DNA of 64,000 bases from Planctomycetota bacterium (lineage in GTDB: Bacteria; Planctomycetota; Planctomycetia; Pirellulales; Pirellulaceae), in the NCBI GenBank assembly GCA_024276655.1, contig JAJRWU010000269.1, positions 18,487-82,486 of the forward strand. The letters run 5' to 3'. Shown one piece after another: positions 52,387-62,473 of this stretch. The notes under the pieces were generated by a model. The model saw nothing but the letters and a program-made list of their open reading frames with translations. It was not told the origin of the DNA and ran no database searches. The position numbers and the translations under genes were made by a program. Numbering within the stretch: the stretch's first letter is position 1; each line of letters opens with the position of its first letter.

Positions 52387-54384
52387 GTAACCGTTTTTCG
52401 CGCCGTGCTCGCCCCAGCCGGTCGAGCCGGTGTATTTCTGGCGCACCACCCGGTCGGCGACTTCTTTCAACAATTTGCCGGTGACTTGTTCCAGCGGCAT
52501 GGCGCCCAGGTCGCCTTCGATGCGGTCGCGAAGTGAAACGGTATTCTCTTCGACGTCTCGATTTCCCACGATCAGCATATAGGGAATCAGGCTAAGTTGG
52601 GCGTCGCGAATTTTGGCGCCGAGTTTTTCGCCGCGATAATCGCCCGAAACCCGGAAACCCAACTGCCGCAATTTAATTTCCACCTGCCGGGCGTAGGTTT
52701 CGGCGCTCTCGGTCACGTTCATCACGCGCATTTGCTCCGGCGCCAGCCACAATGGAAACGCGCCGGCAAAGTGTTCGATCAACACACCCATGAACCGCTC
52801 GAAGGAGCCCAGCGGCGCCCGGTGAATCATGACCGGCTGGTGGGCTTGGTTGTCGGCGCCGATGTACTCCAAACCGAACCGTTCAGGACTCGGCAGGTTG
52901 TAATCGAGTTGCACCGTGCCTAATTGCCATTCACGCCCCAGGCAATCGGTGACGACGAAATCGGCTTTTGGTCCATAGAAGGCGGCTTCGCCGGGTTCTT
53001 GCGTCGCGTCGATGCCCACCCCCTGGCAGACCTCCACCAATTCACCTTCGGCCCGCACCCAATTTTCTTCCTCGCCAACATACTTATCGCTGGATGGGTC
53101 GCGAAAACCAAGCCGCACGCTGTAGTCGTCGAGCCCCAAACTTTTCAGAATGTATTGCGTCATTTCCAGGCAGGCGCGAAACTCCTCGGCCACTTGGTCG
53201 GGCGTGCAGAAAATGTGGGCGTCGTCTTGCGTGAAGCCGCGCACGCGCGTCAGGCCGGAAAGTTCGCCCGATTTTTCATAACGATACACCGAGCCGAATT
53301 CCGCCAAACGCAGCGGCAAATCTCGATAGCTTCTGGGCCGCGCTTTATAAATCATCACATGGTGCGGGCAGTTCATAGGCTTGAGCAAATATCGTTCTTC
53401 TTGCTCCATGGCAATCGGCGCGAACTGGCTGTCGGCGTAATAAGGATAGTGGCCCGATGTTTCGTACAGCTCCACGCGGCCGATGTTCGGCGTGTAGACC
53501 GGCTCATAACCCCGAACTTCCAATTCATCCTTGATAAAGCTCTCCAGCTTCGCTCGCACCCGGGCGCCTTTGGGCAGCCAGAGAATGAGCCCCGAACCGA
53601 CCAACGGGCTGATGGTGAAAAGGTCGAGTTGCTTGCCGAGTAAACGATGATCGCGTTTTTTCGCCTCCTCGATTTTTTCCAAGTGGGCCTTGAGATCGGC
53701 CTTATTGAAAAAGGCGGTGGCGTACAAACGCTGCAACTGCTTGCGCGAGGCGTCGCCCTTCCAATAGGCGCCCGCCACCGAGAGCAATTTGAAAGCGCCG
53801 ATTGTTTTAGGACGCGGCGTGTGCGGTCCTCGGCATAAATCGATGAATTCGCCCTGCCGATAAAACGACAACGAATTGTGCTCCGCCAAACCGGTTTCGA
53901 GGTGCTCCACCTTATACCGCTGGTGGAGATCGTGGCAGAGTTGCAAGGCTTCCTTGCGCGAGGTTTCCAGGCGTTCGAACGGCTCGTCGAGCGCGATGAT
54001 CTTGCGCATTTCGGCTTCGATTTTGGGGAAGTCTTCTTCGGTGAGCGCGTGTTCCAGATCAAAATCGTAGTAGAAACCGCCCTCCACGGTGGGGCCAAAC
54101 GCCAACTGCACGCCGTCGAATAGGCGCATTACGGCGCGAGCCATAATATGGGCGCACGAATGCCGAATGACGTCGAGCGACTCCGCATCTTTTTTCGTCA
54201 AGAGCCGCAATTCGACGGAGCCCTCCACGGGCAAGCGAAAATCGAGCCCGACCGTTTGCCCATCGACCTGCGCCGCAATGGCCGCCTTGGCCAAGCCGGG
54301 ACCAATCGCGGCGGCCACATCATGGGGCGTGGAAGGTTGGCCGAACTGTTTTTCGCTGCCGTCTGGTAGAAGAACTGTAAGCAT
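52384..54384 (-). CDS. thrS: Threonyl-tRNA synthetase
   Basis: A 666-aa class II synthetase of standard length. The TGS domain is at 1-62; the editing domain ([24 protein letters not shown]) follows; the catalytic core contains [14 protein letters not shown] (zinc Cys/His), [22 protein letters not shown] (motif 2) and [16 protein letters not shown] (motif 3); a C-terminal anticodon-binding domain ends the protein. No T-box or other leader was seen; the 5' region is occupied by MITE-like elements. It is upstream of infC. Confidence 0.96.
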   Translation of the reverse strand: MLTVLLPDGSEKQFGQPSTPHDVAAAIGPGLAKAAIAAQVDGQTVGLDFRLPVEGSVELRLLTKKDAESLDVIRHSCAHIMARAVMRLFDGVQLAFGPTVEGGFYYDFDLEHALTEEDFPKIEAEMRKIIALDEPFERLETSRKEALQLCHDLHQRYKVEHLETGLAEHNSLSFYRQGEFIDLCRGPHTPRPKTIGAFKLLSVAGAYWKGDASRKQLQRLYATAFFNKADLKAHLEKIEEAKKRDHRLLGKQLDLFTISPLVGSGLILWLPKGARVRAKLESFIKDELEVRGYEPVYTPNIGRVELYETSGHYPYYADSQFAPIAMEQEERYLLKPMNCPHHVMIYKARPRSYRDLPLRLAEFGSVYRYEKSGELSGLTRVRGFTQDDAHIFCTPDQVAEEFRACLEMTQYILKSLGLDDYSVRLGFRDPSSDKYVGEEENWVRAEGELVEVCQGVGIDATQEPGEAAFYGPKADFVVTDCLGREWQLGTVQLDYNLPSPERFGLEYIGADNQAHQPVMIHRAPLGSFERFMGVLIEHFAGAFPLWLAPEQMRVMNVTESAETYARQVEIKLRQLGFRVSGDYRGEKLGAKIRDAQLSLIPYMLIVGNRDVEENTVSLRDRIEGDLGAMPLEQVTGKLLKEVADRVVRQKYTGSTGWGEHGAKNGY

Positions 54385-54465
54385 TTTATTTGCGATAGGT
54401 TAGGAATTTAGGAACTCTACTTCATCAAGTTAAGCCCTGTAAAGTCGGACACGCCCAACTGTTGT

Positions 54466-54694
54466 TAGGCGAGCGGCAGAAAATAACTTACCCGCACGCA
54501 GCGGGAGTCCGTGAGTTTTTTTTGGATTCCCGCCTACGCGGGAACGACCGTTTGCTGATTCACTCGCTTGCGCTTCGTGCTTGCATTAAGAGCTCCTAAC
54601 ATAACCCCTGTTTGGCGTTTCAAACACGGAGTTTGATGCTGACCTACCAAGTTGTGTTAGAAGGTATTAAGTCAATTTTCATCTGCCACGCGCC
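54466..54694. mobile_element. R3 MITE-like element interrupted by R4
   Basis: GCGAGCGGCAGA (54469-54480) and TCTGCCACGCGCC (54682-54694) are the two ends. Compared with 27792-27944 the interior is the same up to CGCTTCGTGCTTG, then the R4 element is inserted. The right end lies directly against the glyS stop codon TAA (54695-54697). Confidence 0.75.
54591..54665. mobile_element. R4 mini-element inserted into R3
   Basis: AGCTCCTAACATAACCCC to GTTGTGTTAGAAGGT, bounded by ATTAAG at 54585-54590 and ATTAAG at 54666-54671. The uninterrupted R3 copy has one ATTAGG-like site here, so the ATTAAG pair looks like a target duplication. Confidence 0.75.
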
Positions 54695-56302
<1,608 letters not shown>

Positions 56303-56647
56303 GATTTTGCTCTATGTGTTCAATTACGTAGGCCGGTGCGGGCGCCGACCGTTGCCGCTGGGGCATGCACCCCGCGCGTCTTCAAGGAAATTTTAACCAC
56401 AGAGGGCACAGAGAGCACAGAGGGCGCAAAATTCACCCAGAAATGCATTCGCTGCCGCTCGCCTCATGGGCAGTCCCGAAATAAGATTCCTCAGCCGATG
56501 AGCGCTAGCTCACGGTTTACAGCATTCGCGGAGAACCGGACGCTAACGCGTTCCGGCTGATCTGCGCGGCGTTTTTGGCAAGAATAACCCTTGCTATCAC
56601 CCCGCTCAGTCCGAGATGAAATACGGAAGTTATTTCGGCACGATTCC
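56303..56647. other. 345-nt intergenic region with an R2 element
   Basis: Contains an R5-type GCACAGAG stretch near 56400 and the long R2 element (56465-56650). No gene recognised. Confidence 0.6.
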
Positions 56648-56650
56648 TTA
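56465..56650. repeat. R2 dispersed element, long inverted copy
   Basis: The reverse complement of this stretch reproduces, in order, the blocks at 17570-17795 with an internal deletion. One end coincides with the stop codon of the small gene at 56648. Confidence 0.7.
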
Positions 56651-56842
56651 CGCCGCGCGTGAAATTGGAATCACGCGTGCTTCGGCGGGAACGATTTGCG
56701 TGACATTCACCTTGGTTCGCTCCAACTCCTCGATCCGCAACGCCATTCGCTGGATGAGGCTCGCGATTTCCTCGCCGGCGGCGTCTCCTAGTTGCACCAT
56801 GAGGGTTTTTCGCGTGTTGAAGCTTAGTCCGGATTGAGGCAT
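56648..56842 (-). CDS. Small hypothetical protein
   Basis: A 64-aa protein with a strong ribosome-binding site (AAGGAG, six nt before ATG 56842). Sequence is amphipathic (GDAAGEEIASLIQRMALRIE) with a coiled-coil-like heptad and a valine-rich C-terminus. No family recognised. Placed between glyS and glmS on the same strand. It was short but is supported by the start signal. Confidence 0.6.
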   Translation of the reverse strand: MPQSGLSFNTRKTLMVQLGDAAGEEIASLIQRMALRIEELERTKVNVTQIVPAEARVIPISRAA

Positions 56843-56892
56843 GAAGAACTCCTTTTCGAATCGACGAACGATTGGGGGGGTTTTTAACGTTA

Positions 56893-58836
56893 TTATTCAA
56901 CGGTGACGCTTTTAGCTAGGTTTCGCGGCTTGTCGACATCGCATCCTCGCAGAACGGCAATGTGATAAGCCAACAGTTGCAGCGGCGCGACGCTCACGAT
57001 CGGCTGCAAATATTCGGGGGCTCGGGGAATATGTATGACATCGTCGGCGACGGCGGCGGCGCGGGTGTCGCCTTCCTCCACGATGGCGATGATCGGCCCG
57101 CCGCGCGCCTTGATTTCCTCCATGTTGGCCATCACCTTTTCATAGACATAACCTTGGGGAACGATAAACACGCTGGGCGTATTTTCGTCGACCAACGCAA
57201 TCGGGCCGTGTTTCATTTCCGCCGCCGGATAGCCTTCGGCATGCACGTAGCTGATTTCCTTCAACTTCAAGGCGCCCTCCAAGGCGGTGGGGAAATTCAC
57301 CTGCCGCCCCAAATAAAGAAAGTTGTTGGCGCCGCAGTATTTCTCCGCGATATCCCGCACTTGTTCGGCGGTGTCTAGGGCGCGGCGCACTTGGTCGGGC
57401 AAGGCGTAAAGATCGTCAATGATGCGGCGCCCGGCATCGTAACTGAGGTGGTTCAGTCGGCCGAAGAATAGGCCCAGCAGAGTGAGCACCAGGCATTGCG
57501 AGGTATAGGCCTTGGTCGAAGCGACGCCAATTTCCGGCCCAGCATGCAGGTACACTCCGCCATCGGCCTCTTGGGCAATCGTACTGCCGACCGTGTTGCA
57601 AATGGCCAGCGTGGGGTGCCCCTTGCGTTTCATTTCACGCAAGGCGCCGAGCGTATCGGCGGTTTCACCACTCTGCGAAAGTGCAAAGAGCAACGTGGCG
57701 CCGTTGATCGGCGGGTTGCGATAACGCAGCTCGCTCGCGTATTCCACCTCCACCGGAATACGCGACATTTCCTCGATCACGTAATCGCCCACGTGGGCCG
57801 CATGCCAACTGGTGCCGCAGGCGGTGAGCAGCAACCGGTCGACGTTCCGCAACTGCTGACGCGTCAAATTGAAACCGCCGAATACCGCAGTGCCATCTTC
57901 TTCGTTCAAACGTCCTCGCATGGTGTTTTGCAGCGACTCGGGCTGTTCGAAAATTTCCTTCAGCATGTAGTGAGGGAAACCGTTCATGCCCGCATCTTCT
58001 TCGTCAACCGGCAGAACCTCCACGTTGTGCTTCACTCTTCCTTGGCCGCGATGGGCCACCGAGAGCGTGTTTTTTGTGATGATCGCGATTTGATGATCCG
58101 CCAAATAAACGATTTTGTCGGTGTAGCCGGCCAGCGGCGAACTATCGCTGGCGACAAAATGCTCGCCCTCTCCGATGCCCACCACCAAAGGGCTGCCCAG
58201 CCGCGCCGCGATCATCACGTCGGGGAAGTCGCGAAACAACACGACCAGTCCATACGTTCCGCGAAATTGCGAAACGGCCTGCGCCACGGCCGCCGCCAGC
58301 ATTTCGTGTTCGGCGGCGGTCTGTTGCGCCGCCGCTTTATTGGCGGCGTTTTTATGGCCGCCGGCGCGTCGAACGCCCGCCTCTCCGCCCGCTGCCTTGG
58401 GGGCGCCGGCGCGAAGTTTTCTGAGTTCGGCGGCAATCGCATGTGCGACAACTTCGCTGTCGGTGGCCGAGCGGAATTGAAATCCTTCCGACTCCAATCG
58501 TTGCTTGATCACTTGATAATTTTCGATCACGCCGTTGTGCGCAATGACTACTTCTTGGTCGCCTCCCAAGTGAGGATGCGCATTGACCGCCGAAGGAGGA
58601 CCGTGCGTCGCCCAGCGCGTGTGCCCGATGCCCATAGCGCCCGCCGCCGGCGTTTCTTCCAAGAGTTCGGCCAGCGAATCGATGCGTTGGGTCGTTTTGA
58701 CCAGCGAAAACGACCGCCGACTATTCAGCGTGGCCACGCCGGCGCTATCGTAGCCCCGGTATTCCAGGCGCCGCAATCCTTCGACGAGAAAATCGGTGGC
58801 GTCACGAAATCCTAGATAGCCGACGATCCCACACAT
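56893..58836 (-). CDS. glmS: Glutamine-fructose-6-phosphate aminotransferase
   Basis: A 647-aa enzyme making glucosamine-6-phosphate, first step of amino-sugar precursor synthesis. MCGIVGYLG (catalytic Cys2) starts the glutaminase domain with THGPPSAVNAHPH and AHNGVIENY; two SIS domains follow (LTACGTSWHAAHVGDYVIEE; FALSQSGETADTLGA; LYLGRQVNFPTALEGALKLKE). The end LAKSVTVE is intact. An insertion of about 40 Ala/Gly/Lys-rich residues (about 139-178) lies inside the glutaminase domain. No glmS ribozyme-like sequence was noticed upstream. Confidence 0.95.
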   Translation of the reverse strand: MCGIVGYLGFRDATDFLVEGLRRLEYRGYDSAGVATLNSRRSFSLVKTTQRIDSLAELLEETPAAGAMGIGHTRWATHGPPSAVNAHPHLGGDQEVVIAHNGVIENYQVIKQRLESEGFQFRSATDSEVVAHAIAAELRKLRAGAPKAAGGEAGVRRAGGHKNAANKAAAQQTAAEHEMLAAAVAQAVSQFRGTYGLVVLFRDFPDVMIAARLGSPLVVGIGEGEHFVASDSSPLAGYTDKIVYLADHQIAIITKNTLSVAHRGQGRVKHNVEVLPVDEEDAGMNGFPHYMLKEIFEQPESLQNTMRGRLNEEDGTAVFGGFNLTRQQLRNVDRLLLTACGTSWHAAHVGDYVIEEMSRIPVEVEYASELRYRNPPINGATLLFALSQSGETADTLGALREMKRKGHPTLAICNTVGSTIAQEADGGVYLHAGPEIGVASTKAYTSQCLVLTLLGLFFGRLNHLSYDAGRRIIDDLYALPDQVRRALDTAEQVRDIAEKYCGANNFLYLGRQVNFPTALEGALKLKEISYVHAEGYPAAEMKHGPIALVDENTPSVFIVPQGYVYEKVMANMEEIKARGGPIIAIVEEGDTRAAAVADDVIHIPRAPEYLQPIVSVAPLQLLAYHIAVLRGCDVDKPRNLAKSVTVE

Positions 58837-59210
58837 GGCCCGCTCCTGTTCGTGTTGAGAAAAAACGCCTTTTGGCGGAAGCGCTCCAAATACAAACGCG
58901 TTTCCACCGCGCGTCCGTCGTCAGTTTAAAACAGGACGTGTCGGCAAAATGGGAGGCGTCTGAATTTTCAAACGGCGGATCGTAGCAGAACCGCAAACTC
59001 CGGCCTACGCCAATCGGTTCCGGTTTTGACCGAATTGACCGAAGACAACGTTTCCGTTTATAGGGAATGCAACGCGGAGCCCCCTGTAACAAGAGCGGAT
59101 CCGGAGATAGGCCGCACGGAGCCCTTGAGGGGGATGGGGCGGCGTGCGAGCCCTGGGAGTCTTGGCGAGCAGCCCTGGATCTAGGTTGGCTACTTGGGAG
59201 CCAGTTAGAC
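58837..59210. other. 374-nt intergenic region
   Basis: No gene, family repeat or promoter pair recognised. Two GGAGCCC blocks near 59075 and 59120 could pair with the intervening GGGGG runs, but no specific RNA is proposed. Confidence 0.35.
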
Positions 59211-60290
59211 CTATTGGCGCCTTATACGCAACAGTATAAGCGTTGCTGCAAATAGAACGAATACGCCTGAAATCGTGGAAAACACGACTTGCCAAGAGAA
59301 CACTCGGTTTTGCGGACGTGACGGAAAAGCCATGGCACACACCGCACTCCAAAAATCAAGCAGATCCTCGCCGCCAGGCTCGAATGCAATCGGACGGTTC
59401 TTCTCATCAACGGTGATCATCCCGGAAGGCGGCGTGAATTCGAAAATTGAGTCCGGAACAGCGTCATTGACGCCAAGCTTTTGGATATCGAGGAGAACTG
59501 ACCGCAACGCCTTCTCCTGCCCCTCTACTATTTCAAAGCTGTCAGTCCTTACCTTCCAGGGAAGCCACAAACCTTCGGCGGCTTCTTTGAAGTCCCCGCA
59601 GCGGTAGATCCTCTTAAACCGTCCGCCTTCACCATGAATCGTGACACGTTTGACCAGGGCGAATCCAAGATCTGGCGCCAGCCAAAGCTGATCGGCCTTG
59701 GTGCGCGTCTCAACCTTCACGCACTCGTAGGTATCGACGATTTCAGTTTCGTCACCGAGCAGAAGCTCCGAGCGGCGGGCCGCGTTAAATAATTGGTCTA
59801 GGTAAAAAAGATCCTCATCGGGTTCCTCAAAGACCTTCGCCTTGGGATGCCAGCCGATCGCCGTAGCGTACGGTGATACCCAGTAATTCCTCCAAGAGCC
59901 CTCCATCGGTCTGGAGAGTTCCCGTTTGAAAGGCATGAACACCTTGGTCTGTTCCGATGTCAACCAAACTTGAAATCGTACATTGTCGCGCCATGGGGGA
60001 TCCCCAGGACCTGTCAAATGCATGAAATCAAGAAAACACCGCCGGGCTGCAAACGCGACGGCAATTCGATCTGTCTGTGTTGCGTCTCCTTCGCTCGTCG
60101 TGATAAAAAGGTCGACGAAAAGCTCGCGGAGACCTTCGTGTCTGGCGACTACCCGATCCGCAACGACGCCGATCGTCCACTCTGGATCTTGCGAGGCGAT
60201 GTCTTCATTGGCAATTAACGAGAGAAGAAGCAACCCAAAAGTCATTAAAAGAACCCATTTTCTGTAATATGTCGTTGGCCACTGCGTCAA
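59211..60290 (-). CDS. LolA-like fold membrane-anchored protein, paralogue B
   Basis: About 359 aa. Start TTG at 60290 overlaps the upstream stop as TTGA; ATG 60245 is an alternative. A signal or membrane segment (WVLLMTFGLLLLSLIA) precedes a soluble domain, and a C-terminal helix (VVFSTISGVFVLFAATLILL) is followed by RIRRQ. The middle (EIVDTYECVKVETRTKADQ, LAPDLGFALVKRV, GDFKEAAEGLWLPWKVRT, PDSIFEFTPPSGMITVD) has the pattern of LolA/outer-membrane lipoprotein-sorting-like domains and parallels the next gene. The type I topology is shared with its neighbours. Confidence 0.7.
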   Translation of the reverse strand: MTQWPTTYYRKWVLLMTFGLLLLSLIANEDIASQDPEWTIGVVADRVVARHEGLRELFVDLFITTSEGDATQTDRIAVAFAARRCFLDFMHLTGPGDPPWRDNVRFQVWLTSEQTKVFMPFKRELSRPMEGSWRNYWVSPYATAIGWHPKAKVFEEPDEDLFYLDQLFNAARRSELLLGDETEIVDTYECVKVETRTKADQLWLAPDLGFALVKRVTIHGEGGRFKRIYRCGDFKEAAEGLWLPWKVRTDSFEIVEGQEKALRSVLLDIQKLGVNDAVPDSIFEFTPPSGMITVDEKNRPIAFEPGGEDLLDFWSAVCAMAFPSRPQNRVFSWQVVFSTISGVFVLFAATLILLRIRRQ

Positions 60291-61366
60291 GCCGACTTTG
60301 CGCGCCGCTTAAACATAACGATACATATAACGATGATTGCTAATAAATTCACGGCGAGCAAAACCGGCCGCACCGATGAGCCACGTTTCGCTGCCAGACC
60401 AAACTGTTCTTGTTGCTTTACAGCCGCTGCCACGACCTGATCCAAGTCTGCCGGATTGGCCGGTATTCGATAGTTGACAATCTCCCAAGCGCCGTCATCG
60501 CTACGGCGAGTATGCCTCAGGTCTGAAATCGTTGTTCCCGAGTCAATGGTCAGGGAAAATAGCGCATCGGGTACGTCTTCGATTTCAATCTCTAGGACCT
60601 TAAGAGTCGTACGAGCCATGGGGCGCGAGCCGTCAAAGGTTTCGGTGATAATCTTCCGGGCCAACCAAATGCCGGTCTGTACTTCTGAAAAATCCTGAAA
60701 CAAGTAGCGAACTCCGACTAAACCACTATCCTCGTCGAGCAACTCACGCCGCACCATCGCAAAGCCACGCTTCGGATCAACGTAAATCCGTTGGGCGAGG
60801 CCGGCAATCTTGAGACATGTTGTTCCGCCAATCTCTTCTGAACCCTGAATTTCAAAATCTTGCTCTTGCAGCAATTTTGATAGGTCGCAAGTCACAAACT
60901 CGCTGTTAAACCAGATACGATATTGGCTTTTAGGGTAGCCCTGCAAGGCAAGGAAATCATCGGGAGGATCGAACTGCTCGCGTCGATCAGTGGGATAAAT
61001 CCTGGCATGATCCGCCATCATCAAGATGCGTGTCTCCTGGCCATCGTACGACATGGCGCGATGCAGATGATATTCTTCCATCGGAGGCCCCTGAATCTGC
61101 CTCAGCTTGACATCGAAGAACCTCATGTCGTCTTTAATAGCAAAGCGACCATCGCGGTTTACGTAGACCCCAGAAGCATCCTGCAAGATTTTGACGTTGC
61201 TGCGCCAGTGAACAGACAGCTTCCGCAGTTTTCCTTGGTGCGTCGCATACTCTTTCCGAATCATTTCGATGGTTGCCTCGGCTCCGTGCGCGTTCGCGCC
61301 ACTTAAGCCAATGGCGAGTGAAAGGGAGATAACATACAACGACAGATTTCTCGACAAACACACCAT
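60287..61366 (-). CDS. LolA-like fold membrane-anchored protein, paralogue A
   Basis: About 359 aa from ATG 61366 (GAGAGGCGGG upstream). A signal peptide (LYVISLSLAIGLSGANAHG), a soluble domain, and a C-terminal helix (RPVLLAVNLLAIIVICIVMF) followed by KRRAKSA. The core (EEIGGTTCLKIAGLAQRIYV, DPKRGFAMVRRELLDED, QDFSEVQTGIWLARKIITE, VPDALFSLTIDSGTTISD) aligns with paralogue B. LolA-like domains bind lipids or acyl chains; here the partner is unknown. Directly upstream of paralogue B with overlapping stop/start. Confidence 0.7.
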   Translation of the reverse strand: MVCLSRNLSLYVISLSLAIGLSGANAHGAEATIEMIRKEYATHQGKLRKLSVHWRSNVKILQDASGVYVNRDGRFAIKDDMRFFDVKLRQIQGPPMEEYHLHRAMSYDGQETRILMMADHARIYPTDRREQFDPPDDFLALQGYPKSQYRIWFNSEFVTCDLSKLLQEQDFEIQGSEEIGGTTCLKIAGLAQRIYVDPKRGFAMVRRELLDEDSGLVGVRYLFQDFSEVQTGIWLARKIITETFDGSRPMARTTLKVLEIEIEDVPDALFSLTIDSGTTISDLRHTRRSDDGAWEIVNYRIPANPADLDQVVAAAVKQQEQFGLAAKRGSSVRPVLLAVNLLAIIVICIVMFKRRAKSA

Positions 61367-61461
61367 CGCGCCCGCCTCTCTTTTATCTAGCATTCTATCA
61401 GTGATAACAAGGACGATGGCCGCACCAACCTGGGCTGGCGCGGCCATCATATTTTCCTTCC

Positions 61462-61797
61462 TCAAGATCCGCTACTGTTACAGGGTGCGGACAAATTAAC
61501 ATCACCGCAAGGCAGCATGTTTGTACCAATGCAGATGACATTAATCACTTTCGAAGAACCCTTAAAAGGGGCGGCGCTAATAGCAGCGTTGAGGGCCGTA
61601 CACGGCGCTTCCGAACAGCCTTGAGAATATTCATCTAGAACCACTAAGCTGCAGAGACTACCGGCGCCCCAAATCGAAGACGACTCCTCCAGGTTTAACG
61701 TCCTGACTTCACCAACGTCGGCAACCATGCCCAGTGCAAGATTTGCAAACAACAATGCTGCTCCAAAACCAGCCGCATAGCGTAAAAAACAACTCAT
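61462..61797 (-). CDS. Small secreted cysteine-containing protein
   Basis: A 111-aa protein from ATG 61797 with a signal peptide (FGAALLFANLALGMVA). The mature part has six cysteines (in CSLVV, GCSEAPC, ICIG, PCGD and PCNSSGS), an even number that could form three disulfides, and no charged repeats. No family recognised. Position between the C39-like gene and paralogue A suggests it could be a substrate of the cluster, but no leader motif (for example Gly-Gly) was found. Confidence 0.55.
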   Translation of the reverse strand: MSCFLRYAAGFGAALLFANLALGMVADVGEVRTLNLEESSSIWGAGSLCSLVVLDEYSQGCSEAPCTALNAAISAAPFKGSSKVINVICIGTNMLPCGDVNLSAPCNSSGS

Positions 61798-61848
61798 CGA
61801 TTTACTCCCCGTAAAAGAAAATCGGGAGAAAAACCACTTTCGAAAACC

Positions 61849-62433
61849 TCAAGCAATCATTGGTGCGTGCTTCGCTCTTCGCCAACTGACCAGACCGACA
61901 ATAGCCAATAGGAGTAGAAATCCCGAAGAGACCAACAACCAATTATCGAGGTGACTATTTTTCAAGCGTTCTGACCGGACGACAACGACCCCACTCCAAC
62001 GTGTCAGAAAATCACCCCTCGACAGACGCTCCATTCGACCACGCGTGCACTCAATAATAGTCAACGTGTCATCCTTACCGACGGACAACAAAACAACAAA
62101 GTGGCCTTTGTCGTCGCCCGGATTATTAAAGTGAACGATCGCCGGAAGCGGCAACTTCGAGAGATATTTAGCCCCGGCTCGCAGCGGAGTATACTGCATT
62201 CCATGCGTATTCGCGACGCGAACCAAATCGGCGACACTGGCGCCGCGGTCGGTCAAGTTCAACTCGTCAACGAGCGATTCGTAGTCAACCTGCTCCCCTT
62301 GCATCGTCAACACGACATACAGACAATTCGGTCCGCAACGGTAAACTGAGCGCCAGCCGAGGTCGTCGATAACGACCTCGGGAGTCGCCGCTTCAGGAGC
62401 CATCAAGGCGATCAGCATCAGTGCGACACGCAT
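61849..62433 (-). CDS. Exported C39-like peptidase domain with C-terminal anchor
   Basis: About 194 aa from ATG 62433. A hydrophobic N-terminal signal precedes a C39-type fold: VYRCGPNCLYVVLTMQG (catalytic Cys, Gln/Asn-adjacent), YESLVDELNLTDRGASVADLVRVAN, PLPAIVHFNNPGDDKGHFVVLLSV (His) and IIECTRGRMERLSRGDF where the family's third residue (usually Asp) is uncertain. A C-terminal helix (WLLVSSGFLLLLAIVGLVSW) and RRAKHA end it. Most C39 domains are fused to ABC exporters; here it is extracytoplasmic and free-standing. It may cleave or merely bind peptides. Confidence 0.75.
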   Translation of the reverse strand: MRVALMLIALMAPEAATPEVVIDDLGWRSVYRCGPNCLYVVLTMQGEQVDYESLVDELNLTDRGASVADLVRVANTHGMQYTPLRAGAKYLSKLPLPAIVHFNNPGDDKGHFVVLLSVGKDDTLTIIECTRGRMERLSRGDFLTRWSGVVVVRSERLKNSHLDNWLLVSSGFLLLLAIVGLVSWRRAKHAPMIA

Positions 62434-62473
62434 TGCTATTTTCCAGGTTCGCCAGGAACGGGTGTAAGCGTGG

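Larger units (their letters stand above)
54385..54694. other. 310-nt intergenic region filled by nested repeats
   Basis: Almost wholly occupied by an R3 element (54466-54694) carrying an R4 insertion; no other feature recognised between thrS and glyS. Confidence 0.7.

Noticed and set aside
56837..56892. Leader RNA of glmS such as a glmS ribozyme
   Set aside because: This stretch lies downstream, not upstream, of glmS, and the true upstream stretch (58837 onward) shows no recognisable ribozyme core.
57496..58815. A 439-codon open frame on the plus strand opposite glmS
   Set aside because: Antisense to an intact glmS; no recognisable motif or ribosome-binding site.
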